Source of the DNA: JALNZU01 sp964463695
GTDB lineage: Bacteria; Bacteroidota; Bacteroidia; Bacteroidales; F082
Assembly: GCA_964463695.1 (NCBI GenBank)
Contig: CAYXCZ010000009.1
Span: 54,777-118,776 of the forward strand
Direction of reading: 5' to 3'
DNA length: 64,000 nucleotides
Shown in pieces: positions 43,149 to 52,885 of this stretch. The number at the start of each line of letters is the position of its first letter. Position 1 is the stretch's first letter. Below the pieces are notes generated by a model that had not been told where the DNA came from, searched no databases, and was given only the letters and a program-made list of their open reading frames with translations. The translations under genes were made by a program, and so were the position numbers.

Positions 43149-46100
43149 ATGAAGCGATTTACTCTTTTGTTTGCAGTGATTTTTGTATCACTTTTCAGTT
43201 TTGCAGGAAGCTGGACTCCTATTAAAAGTGATGTCCCTGCTCCTATTCACTACTCATTAGTAAATGCCAGTGAAACCAACACTATTGTTCGGTTTAATAT
43301 TGACGGTTTTTACACAACCTATGTGGAAACACCCAAAGGAAAATCGGCAATTATCAGTGTTCCAAAAATGGTATCACTCAGTGAGACAGGAGCTCCTGAT
43401 CTTCCTAAATATGCTATCTCGGCAATCATAGGTGATAATGATTTGATGGATGCACGTGTATTATCCTCTAATTACACTGATTTCACCAACATTGAAATTG
43501 CTCCTTCAAAAGGAGATTTTTCGCGCCAGATTGATCCAGCCAGTGTTCCATTTACTTATGGGTCAGCGTATCAAGTCAACAGTTTTTATCCGGCTTCGCA
43601 GACTGCGCTTCAGGAGCCATATATTTTAAGAAATTTCCGTGGTCAGGCGCTTACTATCATGCCCTTTGCATATAATGCAATTACAAAAACCCTCAGGGTC
43701 TATCACGATATTACTATTGAAATTTTCAAAACAGGAGAAGGTGGCAGCAATCAAATGCAGCGGACTGCTGTTAATGCCAAAGAAGATAGCGAATTTCGTT
43801 ATGTTTATGGTCATCAATTTGTTAACTATGAAGTGATGCAGAATCGTTATCCGGCAGTAAGTGAACAAGGACGACTTCTTATCATCAGTCACGGGCCATA
43901 TATGGCAGCTGTTCAACCTTTGGTAGAATGGAAAAAAACCATTGGACGCCCAACTGAAATCGTTGATGTTGCAACGATTGGAACAACTCCTGATGCTATA
44001 AAGACTTTTGTGACCAATTACTACAACACCAATGGATTAACCCACTTGCTCATTGTTGGCGACCATCAACATGTTCCAAGTTATAACAACACTTCTTCAG
44101 GCGGATATTCCGATAATTATTATGCATATCTTACTGGAAATGATTCATATAACGAACTTTTTGTTGGTCGTTTTTCTGCCGAAAGTGTTGCACATGTTGA
44201 AATACAGGTACAGCGCATAATTACTTACGAGCGTGATTTGGATCAAAATGCCACTTGGTTAAATATCGGAACAGGTGTAGCAAGAAACGAGGGAGCCGGA
44301 AACGGACATAATGGTGGAGAAGCTGATTATGTTCATATGGATTACATCCGTGACAGCCTGTTAAATTATACCTATTCAACGGTACATCGTGAATATGACG
44401 GTGGAGTTCCCGGACTTCCAAATACTACTGCAGCTCAGATTTCATCGCGCATAAATGCAGGCACAAGTATCATCAATTATTGCAACCACGGCTCACAAAA
44501 CAGCTGGAGTGTTGCTGGTTATACAACTTCTCATGTTACTGCTCTTACCAACACTGATCGCTGGCCCATTATTTGGGCTGTTGCCTGTGATAATGGCCGA
44601 TTCACCAATGGCTCATGCTTTGCAGAAACCTGGTTGAGAGCCTCACAAAACGGACAGCCTACCGGAGCCATTGGTGCCATGATGAGCTGGATTTCACAGC
44701 CTTGGCAACCCCCAATGACAGGACAGGATGAAATGAATACAATCCTTGTTGAAGGATATCAAAATAACATCAAGCGCACTTTTGCGGGCAACTCGATCAA
44801 CGGCAGCATGAAGATGATTGATTTACACGGAACATCAGGAAGAGGCACTCATGACACATGGATTCTTTTTGGTGACCCTTCACTCACTCTGCGTACAGCC
44901 ACACCTGTTGCAATGAACGTGACTCATATGCCAACTATTTTTCTCGGTATGTCAGAATTTACTGTCAACGCAAATGCAGATGGTGCTATCGTTGCCTTAA
45001 CTGTTAACGGCGAAATCCTGGGTACAGCAATTGTTTCCAATGGATCGGCCACAGTATCTTTCCCTGCTCTCAATAATGTTGGAATGATGAAAGTTGCTGT
45101 ATTTGGCTATAACAAAATAACTTACCTACAAGAAATTGAGATTATTCCAGCTTCAGGACCATTTATTGCCTACGTTTCGAGTACTGTTAATGGTGTTACA
45201 GGCAGCGAAGTTCATTACGGTCAGGAAGTGAATCTGGGAGTTCAATTACGCAACCTTGGTGTTGAAAATGCAACTAATATCAATGTTACATTAAGCACTA
45301 CCTCTCCATATGTTACAATTACTGATGCTGTTGAATCATTCGGAACAATGACTCCAGATCAGTTTATAACTATTGAAAATGCTTTTGCTTTTAGTGTAAG
45401 TGATGAAGTTCCAAACAGCACACCGCTTCAATTTGTCATGCAAATTACTTCTGATCAGGATAGTTGGGAAAGCAGTTTTAATATGACAGCACTTGCACCG
45501 TCTTTTACAGTTGGAAACTATACTGTGATGGATGCCAGTGGTAATGGAAACGGCCGTCTTGATCCGGGTGAGACCGTTGATTTGAAAGTTAGCTTTACAA
45601 ACAACGGACTAAGTGCTGCAGCAGATGCACTTGCAAATCTTAGCTTCAATTCTGGCTTTGTTACAGTAAACGTTGCAAATTTTGAATTTTCAAATGTTGC
45701 AGCAGGTCAAACTATGGACGCAGTATTTAACATTACTGTTGCTGGTGGAGCTCCGATTGGTCAGGCGGTTGATTTTGGTTTTACAATAGCAGCAGGAGCC
45801 TATCAGGCACAGAAATCTTTTATAGCTAAAATTGGTATCATCCTCGAAGATTTCGAAACAGGAGATTTTACATCTTTTGAATGGGCCGCAGCCGGTAATC
45901 AACCCTGGGTCATCACCAATACTGCACCTTATGAAGGTACTTTCTCAGCTAAGTCAGGTACAATAACCGATAGTCAATCTTCTCAGCTCCTGCTTCAATA
46001 TGAGGTAAGTGCGAATGATTCTATCACTTTCTTCAGAAAAGTATCATCAGAATCAGGTTATGACTATATGCGATTTTATATTGACGCTAATAAAGTGGGA

Positions 46101-47573
46101 GAATGGGCAGGCGAAGTAGGCTGGTCAAAGGTCGCTTATCCAGTAACAGCAGGTGTTCATACATTCAAATGGGAATATATGAAAGATTACACTGTTTCGA
46201 GCGGAAGTGACTGTGCCTGGGTTGATTATATCACTTTACCACCAACCATTTCAACCAATGGATGGGCTGGAACCAATGCAGATATCTGCTCTGGTAATAC
46301 GCATCAGCTCAATGCTACCGCCACTTATTACAACAGTTTAAATTGGTCAACTTCAGGAACAGGAACATTTAGCAATGCTTCAATTCTGACCCCGGTTTAT
46401 ACTCCAAGTGAAGCTGATAACACAGCCGGCAGTGTAATCCTAAAACTTACTGTCACCGGAAATTCATCTACTGTTGAAAGTGAGATGACACTCAATATTC
46501 ATCAGGCTCCAGAAGTTTTTGCAGGTGAGACTGTTGCTATTTGTCAGGGACATACACTTGAGCTAACTGCAGCTGCAGCTTCTAATTACAGCCAAATAAC
46601 CTGGACTACTTCCGGTGATGGTTCATTTAACGACGCCACGATGATGCATCCTACCTATACACCTGGCGCTACTGATTTAGCAAGTGGAGCAGTTGTTCTC
46701 ACTTTATCAGCTGATGGCATGGGTGGATGTGCAGCTAGCTCACATGCTGCTACTCTTAACATTCATCATCTGCCTACAGCAAGCATAACCGGCGATCAAA
46801 CCATTTGCCATGGACAGCAAGCTACACTTACACTTGAGCTTACCGGTAGTGCACCTTGGATTGTCACTATGGCTGATGCAGAACCTGTTACTGCCACTGC
46901 AACTCCCTGGGTGATGCAAGTAACACCAAGTACGGCATATACCTACACGTTACAAGAGGTTTCAGATGCTAACAGCTGCGTGAATACAGCCGAAGGACAT
47001 GCTGTAATTTCGATGAATTTTGCTCCTTCTACTCCACTTGCACCATCAGCACCAGATACTGTTGACCACGCTTTTGTTGGACAAAGTGCGGTTGCAATTG
47101 AGGCAGTTGCCACAGCTATATCTTATGCATGGAGCATCGAACCTTCAAATGCAGGAACGATATCTGGCACAGGCACTGAAGCAACCGTTATCTGGGAATC
47201 AGGTTTTATCGGAATTGCAAGCATTAAAGCTGCTGCTGTGAATGATTGCGGACAAAGTGACTGGTCAATTGCATCAGAGGTTGTCTTGAAGAGTACTGTC
47301 GGTATTAACGAAGCCAATGCATTAAGTCTTCAGGTATTTCCTAATCCTTCAACAGGTCGTTTTACTCTTCGTTTTGATAATGAACGGTTAGGAAACGGCA
47401 GTATTAAGGTTACGAATATCGTTGGAGAACTGGTTCATTTTGAAAGCGTTGTATCCCAGTCATCCAAAAACACTACTGTTTTGAATCTGGAACATTTACC
47501 AAACGGGGTTTATATGGTTGTTATTGAAAACAGCAAGTTTGTATCAACCCAGCGAATTTCAATTCAGAAATAG
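43149..47573 (+). CDS. Second secreted C25 peptidase, T9SS type A
   Basis: The 1474-residue protein has a signal peptide (about 1-20), a propeptide (about 25-235), and a C25 catalytic domain with H447 in NYCNHGSQNSW and C480 in WAVACDNGRF. The 33-residue spacing matches gingipain R. SCFAETWLRASQ follows as in the family. Downstream are beta-sandwich domains with CARDB-like features (about 690-900; DASGNGNGRLDPGETVDL), a jelly-roll segment (about 905-1030), Ig/PKD modules and a T9SS type A domain (about 1385-1474; FPNPSTGRF, LPNGVYMVVI, RISIQK). It is a paralogue of the preceding gene, with different accessory domains: it lacks CUB domains. Both likely act as surface or extracellular endopeptidases. 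Terminators lie on both sides, so it is probably transcribed alone. Confidence 0.92.
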   Translation: MKRFTLLFAVIFVSLFSFAGSWTPIKSDVPAPIHYSLVNASETNTIVRFNIDGFYTTYVETPKGKSAIISVPKMVSLSETGAPDLPKYAISAIIGDNDLMDARVLSSNYTDFTNIEIAPSKGDFSRQIDPASVPFTYGSAYQVNSFYPASQTALQEPYILRNFRGQALTIMPFAYNAITKTLRVYHDITIEIFKTGEGGSNQMQRTAVNAKEDSEFRYVYGHQFVNYEVMQNRYPAVSEQGRLLIISHGPYMAAVQPLVEWKKTIGRPTEIVDVATIGTTPDAIKTFVTNYYNTNGLTHLLIVGDHQHVPSYNNTSSGGYSDNYYAYLTGNDSYNELFVGRFSAESVAHVEIQVQRIITYERDLDQNATWLNIGTGVARNEGAGNGHNGGEADYVHMDYIRDSLLNYTYSTVHREYDGGVPGLPNTTAAQISSRINAGTSIINYCNHGSQNSWSVAGYTTSHVTALTNTDRWPIIWAVACDNGRFTNGSCFAETWLRASQNGQPTGAIGAMMSWISQPWQPPMTGQDEMNTILVEGYQNNIKRTFAGNSINGSMKMIDLHGTSGRGTHDTWILFGDPSLTLRTATPVAMNVTHMPTIFLGMSEFTVNANADGAIVALTVNGEILGTAIVSNGSATVSFPALNNVGMMKVAVFGYNKITYLQEIEIIPASGPFIAYVSSTVNGVTGSEVHYGQEVNLGVQLRNLGVENATNINVTLSTTSPYVTITDAVESFGTMTPDQFITIENAFAFSVSDEVPNSTPLQFVMQITSDQDSWESSFNMTALAPSFTVGNYTVMDASGNGNGRLDPGETVDLKVSFTNNGLSAAADALANLSFNSGFVTVNVANFEFSNVAAGQTMDAVFNITVAGGAPIGQAVDFGFTIAAGAYQAQKSFIAKIGIILEDFETGDFTSFEWAAAGNQPWVITNTAPYEGTFSAKSGTITDSQSSQLLLQYEVSANDSITFFRKVSSESGYDYMRFYIDANKVGEWAGEVGWSKVAYPVTAGVHTFKWEYMKDYTVSSGSDCAWVDYITLPPTISTNGWAGTNADICSGNTHQLNATATYYNSLNWSTSGTGTFSNASILTPVYTPSEADNTAGSVILKLTVTGNSSTVESEMTLNIHQAPEVFAGETVAICQGHTLELTAAAASNYSQITWTTSGDGSFNDATMMHPTYTPGATDLASGAVVLTLSADGMGGCAASSHAATLNIHHLPTASITGDQTICHGQQATLTLELTGSAPWIVTMADAEPVTATATPWVMQVTPSTAYTYTLQEVSDANSCVNTAEGHAVISMNFAPSTPLAPSAPDTVDHAFVGQSAVAIEAVATAISYAWSIEPSNAGTISGTGTEATVIWESGFIGIASIKAAAVNDCGQSDWSIASEVVLKSTVGINEANALSLQVFPNPSTGRFTLRFDNERLGNGSIKVTNIVGELVHFESVVSQSSKNTTVLNLEHLPNGVYMVVIENSKFVSTQRISIQK

Positions 47574-47590
47574 CCTTCAGAACATAAATT

Positions 47591-47625
47591 AAAAAAGCAG
47601 GCACTTAACGGTGTCTGCTTTTTTT
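47591..47625. terminator. Bidirectional terminator between convergent genes
   Basis: AAAAAAGCAG (47591-47600) pairs with CTGCTTTTTT (47615-47624), extended by a G-U pair and three more pairs around a six-base loop. A/T tracts on both sides let it serve the C25 gene and the convergent hydroxylase gene. Confidence 0.75.
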
Positions 47626-47643
47626 ATATCAGCGTTTTTTATT

Positions 47644-49377
47644 CTACAACTGTAACAACTTTAATCCCCTGCTGATCAATCCATCAAGTTTTGGTTGTTC
47701 GTCTTTCAATCGAAGAAGATTATCTACAATTGCTGTACTTAAACCTTCATCAACGTTTTTATCAACTGCCAACTCAAGCAATTCGAGCATAAGCAACCAT
47801 TCGTCAGGATAGGTATTTAGAAGAGATTGCAATAGTTGCACGTTGTGGTTTGAGAAGCTATCAGCATTTCTCATCTGACGGAGCTGGCCATACTGCTGAT
47901 GTAACTCAAGTTGCTGAGAGGTATACATAATCTGATGCGTTTTTTCCTTAGGAAGAGGGTATGAAAGACCAAATGCATCAGCATCAGCCGGACCTGTATA
48001 AGCAGAGACTATCGATTCGCCTACTGCCATATCGAATACCCCCCATGAAGGTTCGAATAAAATCTGATCCTGATACCTTACGAGGCAATCAGTAAAAGTT
48101 AAAAGCAGAAGCTTTCCTTCTTTGCGGATACATGATTTTAATACCCCACTAACTTTTACACCAGATTCAAATTCAAAGTTTGCCTTCTTATCCTTCTCAA
48201 TACCAACTTCTTTTAAGTCATCATCATTCAAAAATCTCGGAGGTTTAAGGGTCCCTTTTATGCTTCCAATCGGAGATCCAAATCCATGTGCATGATATGT
48301 TACTCCGTGACCTTCAAGTTGAGAGTTGTTGTAAGAGAGCATCGTTGGGCCAGTTGTTTTGATATACGCTGGTTGGTTTTGGTGCAATATATAATCCTGA
48401 AACACTCCCGAAACTTGAAGACCTGAGCTGTAAGCACATGTTGCTACTGAACCGGATTCTATTGCCTTAAGAATCCCTTCGACACCACCCTTTCGCAACG
48501 CCATCCGGCTTGCGAAGGTATCCAGAACCTCTGTCAAATAACCGAAATCAGGAGTTACAAACAACTGTGGCTGAGGCTTGGTTATATCGAAGTTGTAATA
48601 AACTGCATCAATTGTATAAGGCAATTTTTTAACACGATCGCTTAATGCACCAGCACTTTCTCCAATGGAGGACAAGAGGCCCGCTCCATAAATTTTCGGA
48701 TGATTCAAATCACCCACCAAACCATATTCAACGGTCCACCAATGCAAATTGCGGATGTAAGCCATTTCGGAAGGGATACCTAAATTACTTTCTTTTGCTT
48801 CCAGGAGTTGCACTGCAAGATCAATTTGTGCGGTACTTGTATGCGGATTAGCCTTTAAGATGGACAAATACCTGATTGCTTCATACAGCTCATAATCGGC
48901 TGCCGAGGAGAAAGCCTTAGATCCAATTTCACCAAAATATTTGAGGTATGAGGCATATTCTTCATCAGCAATGATAGGTGCATGGCCTGCCGCTTCATGT
49001 ATAATATCAGGAGCAGGTGTATATTCAACCTGATCAATCGGACGTATATCAGCCGCAATTACAAGTACGTTGTTAGCCTGAAACTCCATAAAAGCAGCCG
49101 GAGGAATAAATCCATCCACTGTGACAGCTCCCCATCCAATCGTTTTCAAAATGTCATTCATGGTCTGGATATCAGGTATTTGATCTATGCTAATACCCGT
49201 TTTCTTTAACCCACTCAGGTAAGCAGTATGTGCTTTATCTTTCAGAAAGGTAACATTCTGTTTCATGACATATCGCCAAATGGAATGATCCTGCCATGTG
49301 TAACTATTGTAAGGCTTTTCGATGATGAGGTCTGTCAGATGACGTGGCAGACGATCCAGAACAGGATTATTATACAT
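47644..49377 (-). CDS. Long aromatic amino acid (phenylalanine) hydroxylase
   Basis: The N-terminal half matches the biopterin- and iron-dependent aromatic amino acid hydroxylases. The iron ligands are H127 and H132 in IHEAAGHAP and E217 in WWTVEYGLVG. Spacing between the second His and the Glu is 85 residues against 40 in human phenylalanine hydroxylase, so about 45 residues are inserted. The 577-residue length is about twice that of typical bacterial enzymes; residues from about 320 form a beta-rich segment (GSIKGTLKPPRFL, VKVSGVLKSC) and a helical tail. It probably makes tyrosine from phenylalanine, feeding the operon at 33.6-38.1 kb. The extension could be regulatory. It has its own -7 box and converges on the second C25 gene. 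Confidence 0.88.
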   Translation of the reverse strand: MYNNPVLDRLPRHLTDLIIEKPYNSYTWQDHSIWRYVMKQNVTFLKDKAHTAYLSGLKKTGISIDQIPDIQTMNDILKTIGWGAVTVDGFIPPAAFMEFQANNVLVIAADIRPIDQVEYTPAPDIIHEAAGHAPIIADEEYASYLKYFGEIGSKAFSSAADYELYEAIRYLSILKANPHTSTAQIDLAVQLLEAKESNLGIPSEMAYIRNLHWWTVEYGLVGDLNHPKIYGAGLLSSIGESAGALSDRVKKLPYTIDAVYYNFDITKPQPQLFVTPDFGYLTEVLDTFASRMALRKGGVEGILKAIESGSVATCAYSSGLQVSGVFQDYILHQNQPAYIKTTGPTMLSYNNSQLEGHGVTYHAHGFGSPIGSIKGTLKPPRFLNDDDLKEVGIEKDKKANFEFESGVKVSGVLKSCIRKEGKLLLLTFTDCLVRYQDQILFEPSWGVFDMAVGESIVSAYTGPADADAFGLSYPLPKEKTHQIMYTSQQLELHQQYGQLRQMRNADSFSNHNVQLLQSLLNTYPDEWLLMLELLELAVDKNVDEGLSTAIVDNLLRLKDEQPKLDGLISRGLKLLQL

Positions 49378-49410
49378 GACTTTAACTATTTAGAATGGAT
49401 TTAAATTATT

Positions 49411-49418
49411 CAAAAATA
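49411..49418 (-). promoter_or_regulatory. -7 element TATTTTTG of the hydroxylase gene
   Basis: A minus-strand TAnnTTTG match lies 33 bases ahead of the ATG at 49377, in the divergent gap shared with susC. Confidence 0.5.
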
Positions 49419-49484
49419 ATAAAACTTCCTTTTCCGACATGAATTAAGTACTGATTTTTCTTGCAAAAAAAATGCCTAAATCGG

Positions 49485-49515
49485 TTTACTTATTCAGGCC
49501 AATTGTATATTTTTG
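49485..49515 (+). promoter_or_regulatory. Promoter of the susC/susD/PNGase-like unit
   Basis: A -7 TATTTTTG at 49508-49515 is preceded 19 bases earlier by TTTA at 49485-49488, one mismatch from the -33 TTTG. The ATG is 42 bases downstream. Confidence 0.55.
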
Positions 49516-49557
49516 TTGAGCGCACATAAAAAATCCAATTGCTAAAAATCAGGCAAT

Positions 49558-52500
49558 ATGAAAAGATTCTTTTTAATTCTATGCATGGCATTCTTTCTCT
49601 TCACCTCCTCCAATGCCCAATCATTAACGGTTAAAGGGCATGTTACAGCTGATGAGGATGGGCTGGCACTTCCGGGAGTAAGTGTACATGTCAAAGGAAC
49701 AACCACAGGCACTGTGACAGATATTAATGGTAATTTCACCTTGCAAAATCTAAACCCCAATCAAACACTTGTCATCAGTTTTATTGGCTATGAAGCACAA
49801 GAGTTTTTAGTAGGCAACAACACACAATTCGCAATAAGTCTTATTGAAAGCGCCAAATTACTTGAGGAGGTTGTTGTTACGGCGCTTGGCATCAGCCGCC
49901 AGAAGCGTGAGATAGGATATTCAACAGAAAAAATCGAAGCAACAGTTGTCACTGATTCAAAAGCCTCTAATGTGCTGAATGCCATTTCAGGCAGGGCAGC
50001 CGGTGTACAAATATCTCAGCCTGACGGTGTTGAAGGAGGTTCGACTCGCATTGTTATCCGTGGAAACAACAATATTGGCTCAGACAATCAGCCGCTAATC
50101 GTAGTAGATAATATTCCGCTTGAGAACACCCCCGGCCTCACAAATATTGGTCGTGGAGTGGATTGGGGCAGCGCGATAAATGATTTGAACGCCTATGACA
50201 TCGAGAGTATGACACTTATGAAAGGCGGTGCTGCTTCGGCGCTTTATGGTTCAAGAGGAGCAAATGGTGTTTTATTTATAACGACAAAAAGAGGCACAAA
50301 ACAAAAAGGTATTGGCATTACATATAATACTGATTTTAAAATTACTACCCCCTATTTATTTCGTGATGTTCAAAACACTTACGGTCATGGTGGACCCATA
50401 TCATTTACACCTCCAAGTTTTCCCATGTCGGGCGACACTTTGCTTTATCCGGGTATTTATGGCAATGAAAATCTGATTATCAATCAGCAGGGAGAGACAT
50501 CAAGCACCTCAGCTGAATTTGGTTATTATGGATCAGCTGTTTCATGGGGACCTAAAATGGAAGGACAGATGGTGAAATGGTGGGATGGAGAAATTCGCTC
50601 CTACGCACCACAGCCCGATAACCTGAAGATTCCATTTCATAATGGGTTCACAACCACACATAATATTTCAGCAACAGGGGGAGGCGACAAAGGTACAATG
50701 CGGGTTTCATTTACCCGACAGGACAACAAAGCAATTGTTGACAACAGCAATTTCGATCGTACAACAGTTAATTTAGGGGCAACGTTGAAGATAAGCGACA
50801 AACTGCAGACCGATGTAACCATGTCATTTATCCAGTACAACCGTTTAAACAGCCCGATGCTGGGTGAAGACTGGAGTTCATTTAACAAAGGATTACTTTA
50901 TTCATGGCCAAGAAGTTATCAGGGCATCGACAAAGAAAACAGGGCAAGAGCAGATGGATCGCAAAACCCACAGGAAGGATATCCGTTTTTTTATTTAAGT
51001 CCAACGCTTTGGTGGGACTACTATAATAACAACACCAATCAAAAACGAGATAAATACACTGGGGCGCTTTCGCTTTCTTACGATCCTTTTGATTGGTTGA
51101 ATATCCTTGGACGTATCGGCCGCGATTACACCATCGAACAATTTGAAACAAAAAACAAACCTACTGACCCACTTGGGCTTCTTAACGGATACTACAGCAA
51201 TGGCCTTTCACGCAATAAAGGCGATAATTACGATTTTGTCATCACAGCTTCAAAGGATCAATTTTTGGGAGGCCCGTTCGATCTCAAACTGACAACAGGA
51301 GCCAGCCGGTGGAGTCAGGATTATTATTACATCAACGGACATTCGGGAACTTGGTATTATCCTAATATGTACACGTTCTTTAACTTCACAGAAACCACCT
51401 ACACAACCGATCCAAACAATAATACGATTGTTGATCAACCAGGTAACAGTGCATCATCCATGCTTCCAAAGGAAGGGATTATGCGAAAAAGGAACAATTC
51501 GGTGTACGCCTTCATGAATGTTTCGTATAAAAACAGCCTCTATGTTGAATTAACAGGTCGTAACGACTGGTCATCAGCATTGCCGATGGGAAACAACTCC
51601 TATTTCTATCCGTCACTTTCGGTAAGTTTCATTCCAACAGAGGCTTTTGGAGTGTTTCAAAACATTCCCTGGATGAATTTCATGAAAATCAGGGGAGGAA
51701 TTGCACAAACTGCCACTGATACCGACCCCTATCTTTTGAGTTTTTATTACAACACAAGCTTGTTTGGCGGACAGCAATCATCAGGATTTCCGGGTATTAT
51801 TCCTCCTATACGGCTTCGTCCACAACGTGTTAACGCATATGAAGCAGGGGTAAATATGGGCTTTTTTGAAAATAAAATCGATCTCGATTTCACTTATTAC
51901 TATTTGTATTCTTTCGACCAAATCATACCCAACCTACCTGTTCCTGTTTCTTCAGGAGCAAGCAATATCATGACAAACGAAGGAGTGTTAAGTAACCGGG
52001 GTTTTGAACTTATAATCAATACGGTTCCTTACCAAACCAGAGATTTAGTCATCAAATCAGGAATTAACCTGGCACGAAACCGCAACAGAGTTGAAAGCCT
52101 TGGCGGAGATGCCGAAACTTATCTACTGGCAGATATCTGGGGTTTGAACGGACCTGCAATGGTGTTGGAGGCTGGCGACGACTATGGAACAATCAGTGGT
52201 TATGATTATATCTATGACGAGAACGGACAACGGGTGGTGAACGATGCCGGTACAAAATACCTGATTACCGACAGCAGAGTTCCAATAGGGAACGCTTCAC
52301 CGGATTTTATTGCAGGCTGGAACACCAGCATTCAGTATAAGAATCTGAGATTCGGAATGCTGATTGATACTAAATGGGGTGGTGATATTTACAGCGGTTC
52401 ATATGTCATTGGTTTGCAAACAGGACAAAGTCCTGAAACTTTAAAGGAACGGGATGGTGGCGGACTCCCCTACACCGATCCGGCCGGCAACACCAGCAAT

Positions 52501-52878
52501 ATCGGAATAATTTTAGAAGGCGTACATGAAGACGGGACCCCTAACACAACCGTTGTCCACTATTATTACAAGTACCTTCCAAACGCAGGCGGGTGGGGTA
52601 AATTTGTTTCGACGCCGGGCATTCTCGAAAATACCTGGGTGAAAATGAGGGAAGTTACGTTAGCTTTAACTATTCCACAAAAATGGGTTCAAAAAACGAA
52701 AGTATTCCAAAAGCTTAGCATTTCGCTGACCGGAAGGGATCTTTTTTATATCTACAAAACTCTGCCTGATAACATTAATCCTGAAGGCATTATGGGCTCA
52801 GGAAATGCACAGGGATTTGAATGGGCTGCAAACCCGGGCACACGATCCTTCATCATGAGTTTGAGTGCAGGTTTTTAA
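49558..52878 (+). CDS. SusC/RagA family TonB-linked outer-membrane transporter
   Basis: The 1106-residue protein has a signal peptide (about 1-20, ending SNAQ), a carboxypeptidase-regulatory-like domain (about 22-105; GVSVHVKGTTTGTVTDINGN is typical), a plug (about 115-230; EVVVTALGISRQKREIGYST in part, ALYGSRGANGVLFITTKRG) and a C-terminal barrel. It works with SusD as a lid to import oligosaccharides or peptides, powered by TonB. It is followed by a susD gene after seven bases and by a PNGase F-like gene. Neighbouring C25 peptidases and the PNGase-like enzyme suggest import of peptides or N-glycan fragments; the substrate is not set by sequence. Confidence 0.95.
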   Translation: MKRFFLILCMAFFLFTSSNAQSLTVKGHVTADEDGLALPGVSVHVKGTTTGTVTDINGNFTLQNLNPNQTLVISFIGYEAQEFLVGNNTQFAISLIESAKLLEEVVVTALGISRQKREIGYSTEKIEATVVTDSKASNVLNAISGRAAGVQISQPDGVEGGSTRIVIRGNNNIGSDNQPLIVVDNIPLENTPGLTNIGRGVDWGSAINDLNAYDIESMTLMKGGAASALYGSRGANGVLFITTKRGTKQKGIGITYNTDFKITTPYLFRDVQNTYGHGGPISFTPPSFPMSGDTLLYPGIYGNENLIINQQGETSSTSAEFGYYGSAVSWGPKMEGQMVKWWDGEIRSYAPQPDNLKIPFHNGFTTTHNISATGGGDKGTMRVSFTRQDNKAIVDNSNFDRTTVNLGATLKISDKLQTDVTMSFIQYNRLNSPMLGEDWSSFNKGLLYSWPRSYQGIDKENRARADGSQNPQEGYPFFYLSPTLWWDYYNNNTNQKRDKYTGALSLSYDPFDWLNILGRIGRDYTIEQFETKNKPTDPLGLLNGYYSNGLSRNKGDNYDFVITASKDQFLGGPFDLKLTTGASRWSQDYYYINGHSGTWYYPNMYTFFNFTETTYTTDPNNNTIVDQPGNSASSMLPKEGIMRKRNNSVYAFMNVSYKNSLYVELTGRNDWSSALPMGNNSYFYPSLSVSFIPTEAFGVFQNIPWMNFMKIRGGIAQTATDTDPYLLSFYYNTSLFGGQQSSGFPGIIPPIRLRPQRVNAYEAGVNMGFFENKIDLDFTYYYLYSFDQIIPNLPVPVSSGASNIMTNEGVLSNRGFELIINTVPYQTRDLVIKSGINLARNRNRVESLGGDAETYLLADIWGLNGPAMVLEAGDDYGTISGYDYIYDENGQRVVNDAGTKYLITDSRVPIGNASPDFIAGWNTSIQYKNLRFGMLIDTKWGGDIYSGSYVIGLQTGQSPETLKERDGGGLPYTDPAGNTSNIGIILEGVHEDGTPNTTVVHYYYKYLPNAGGWGKFVSTPGILENTWVKMREVTLALTIPQKWVQKTKVFQKLSISLTGRDLFYIYKTLPDNINPEGIMGSGNAQGFEWAANPGTRSFIMSLSAGF

Positions 52879-52885
52879 TTTGGTA

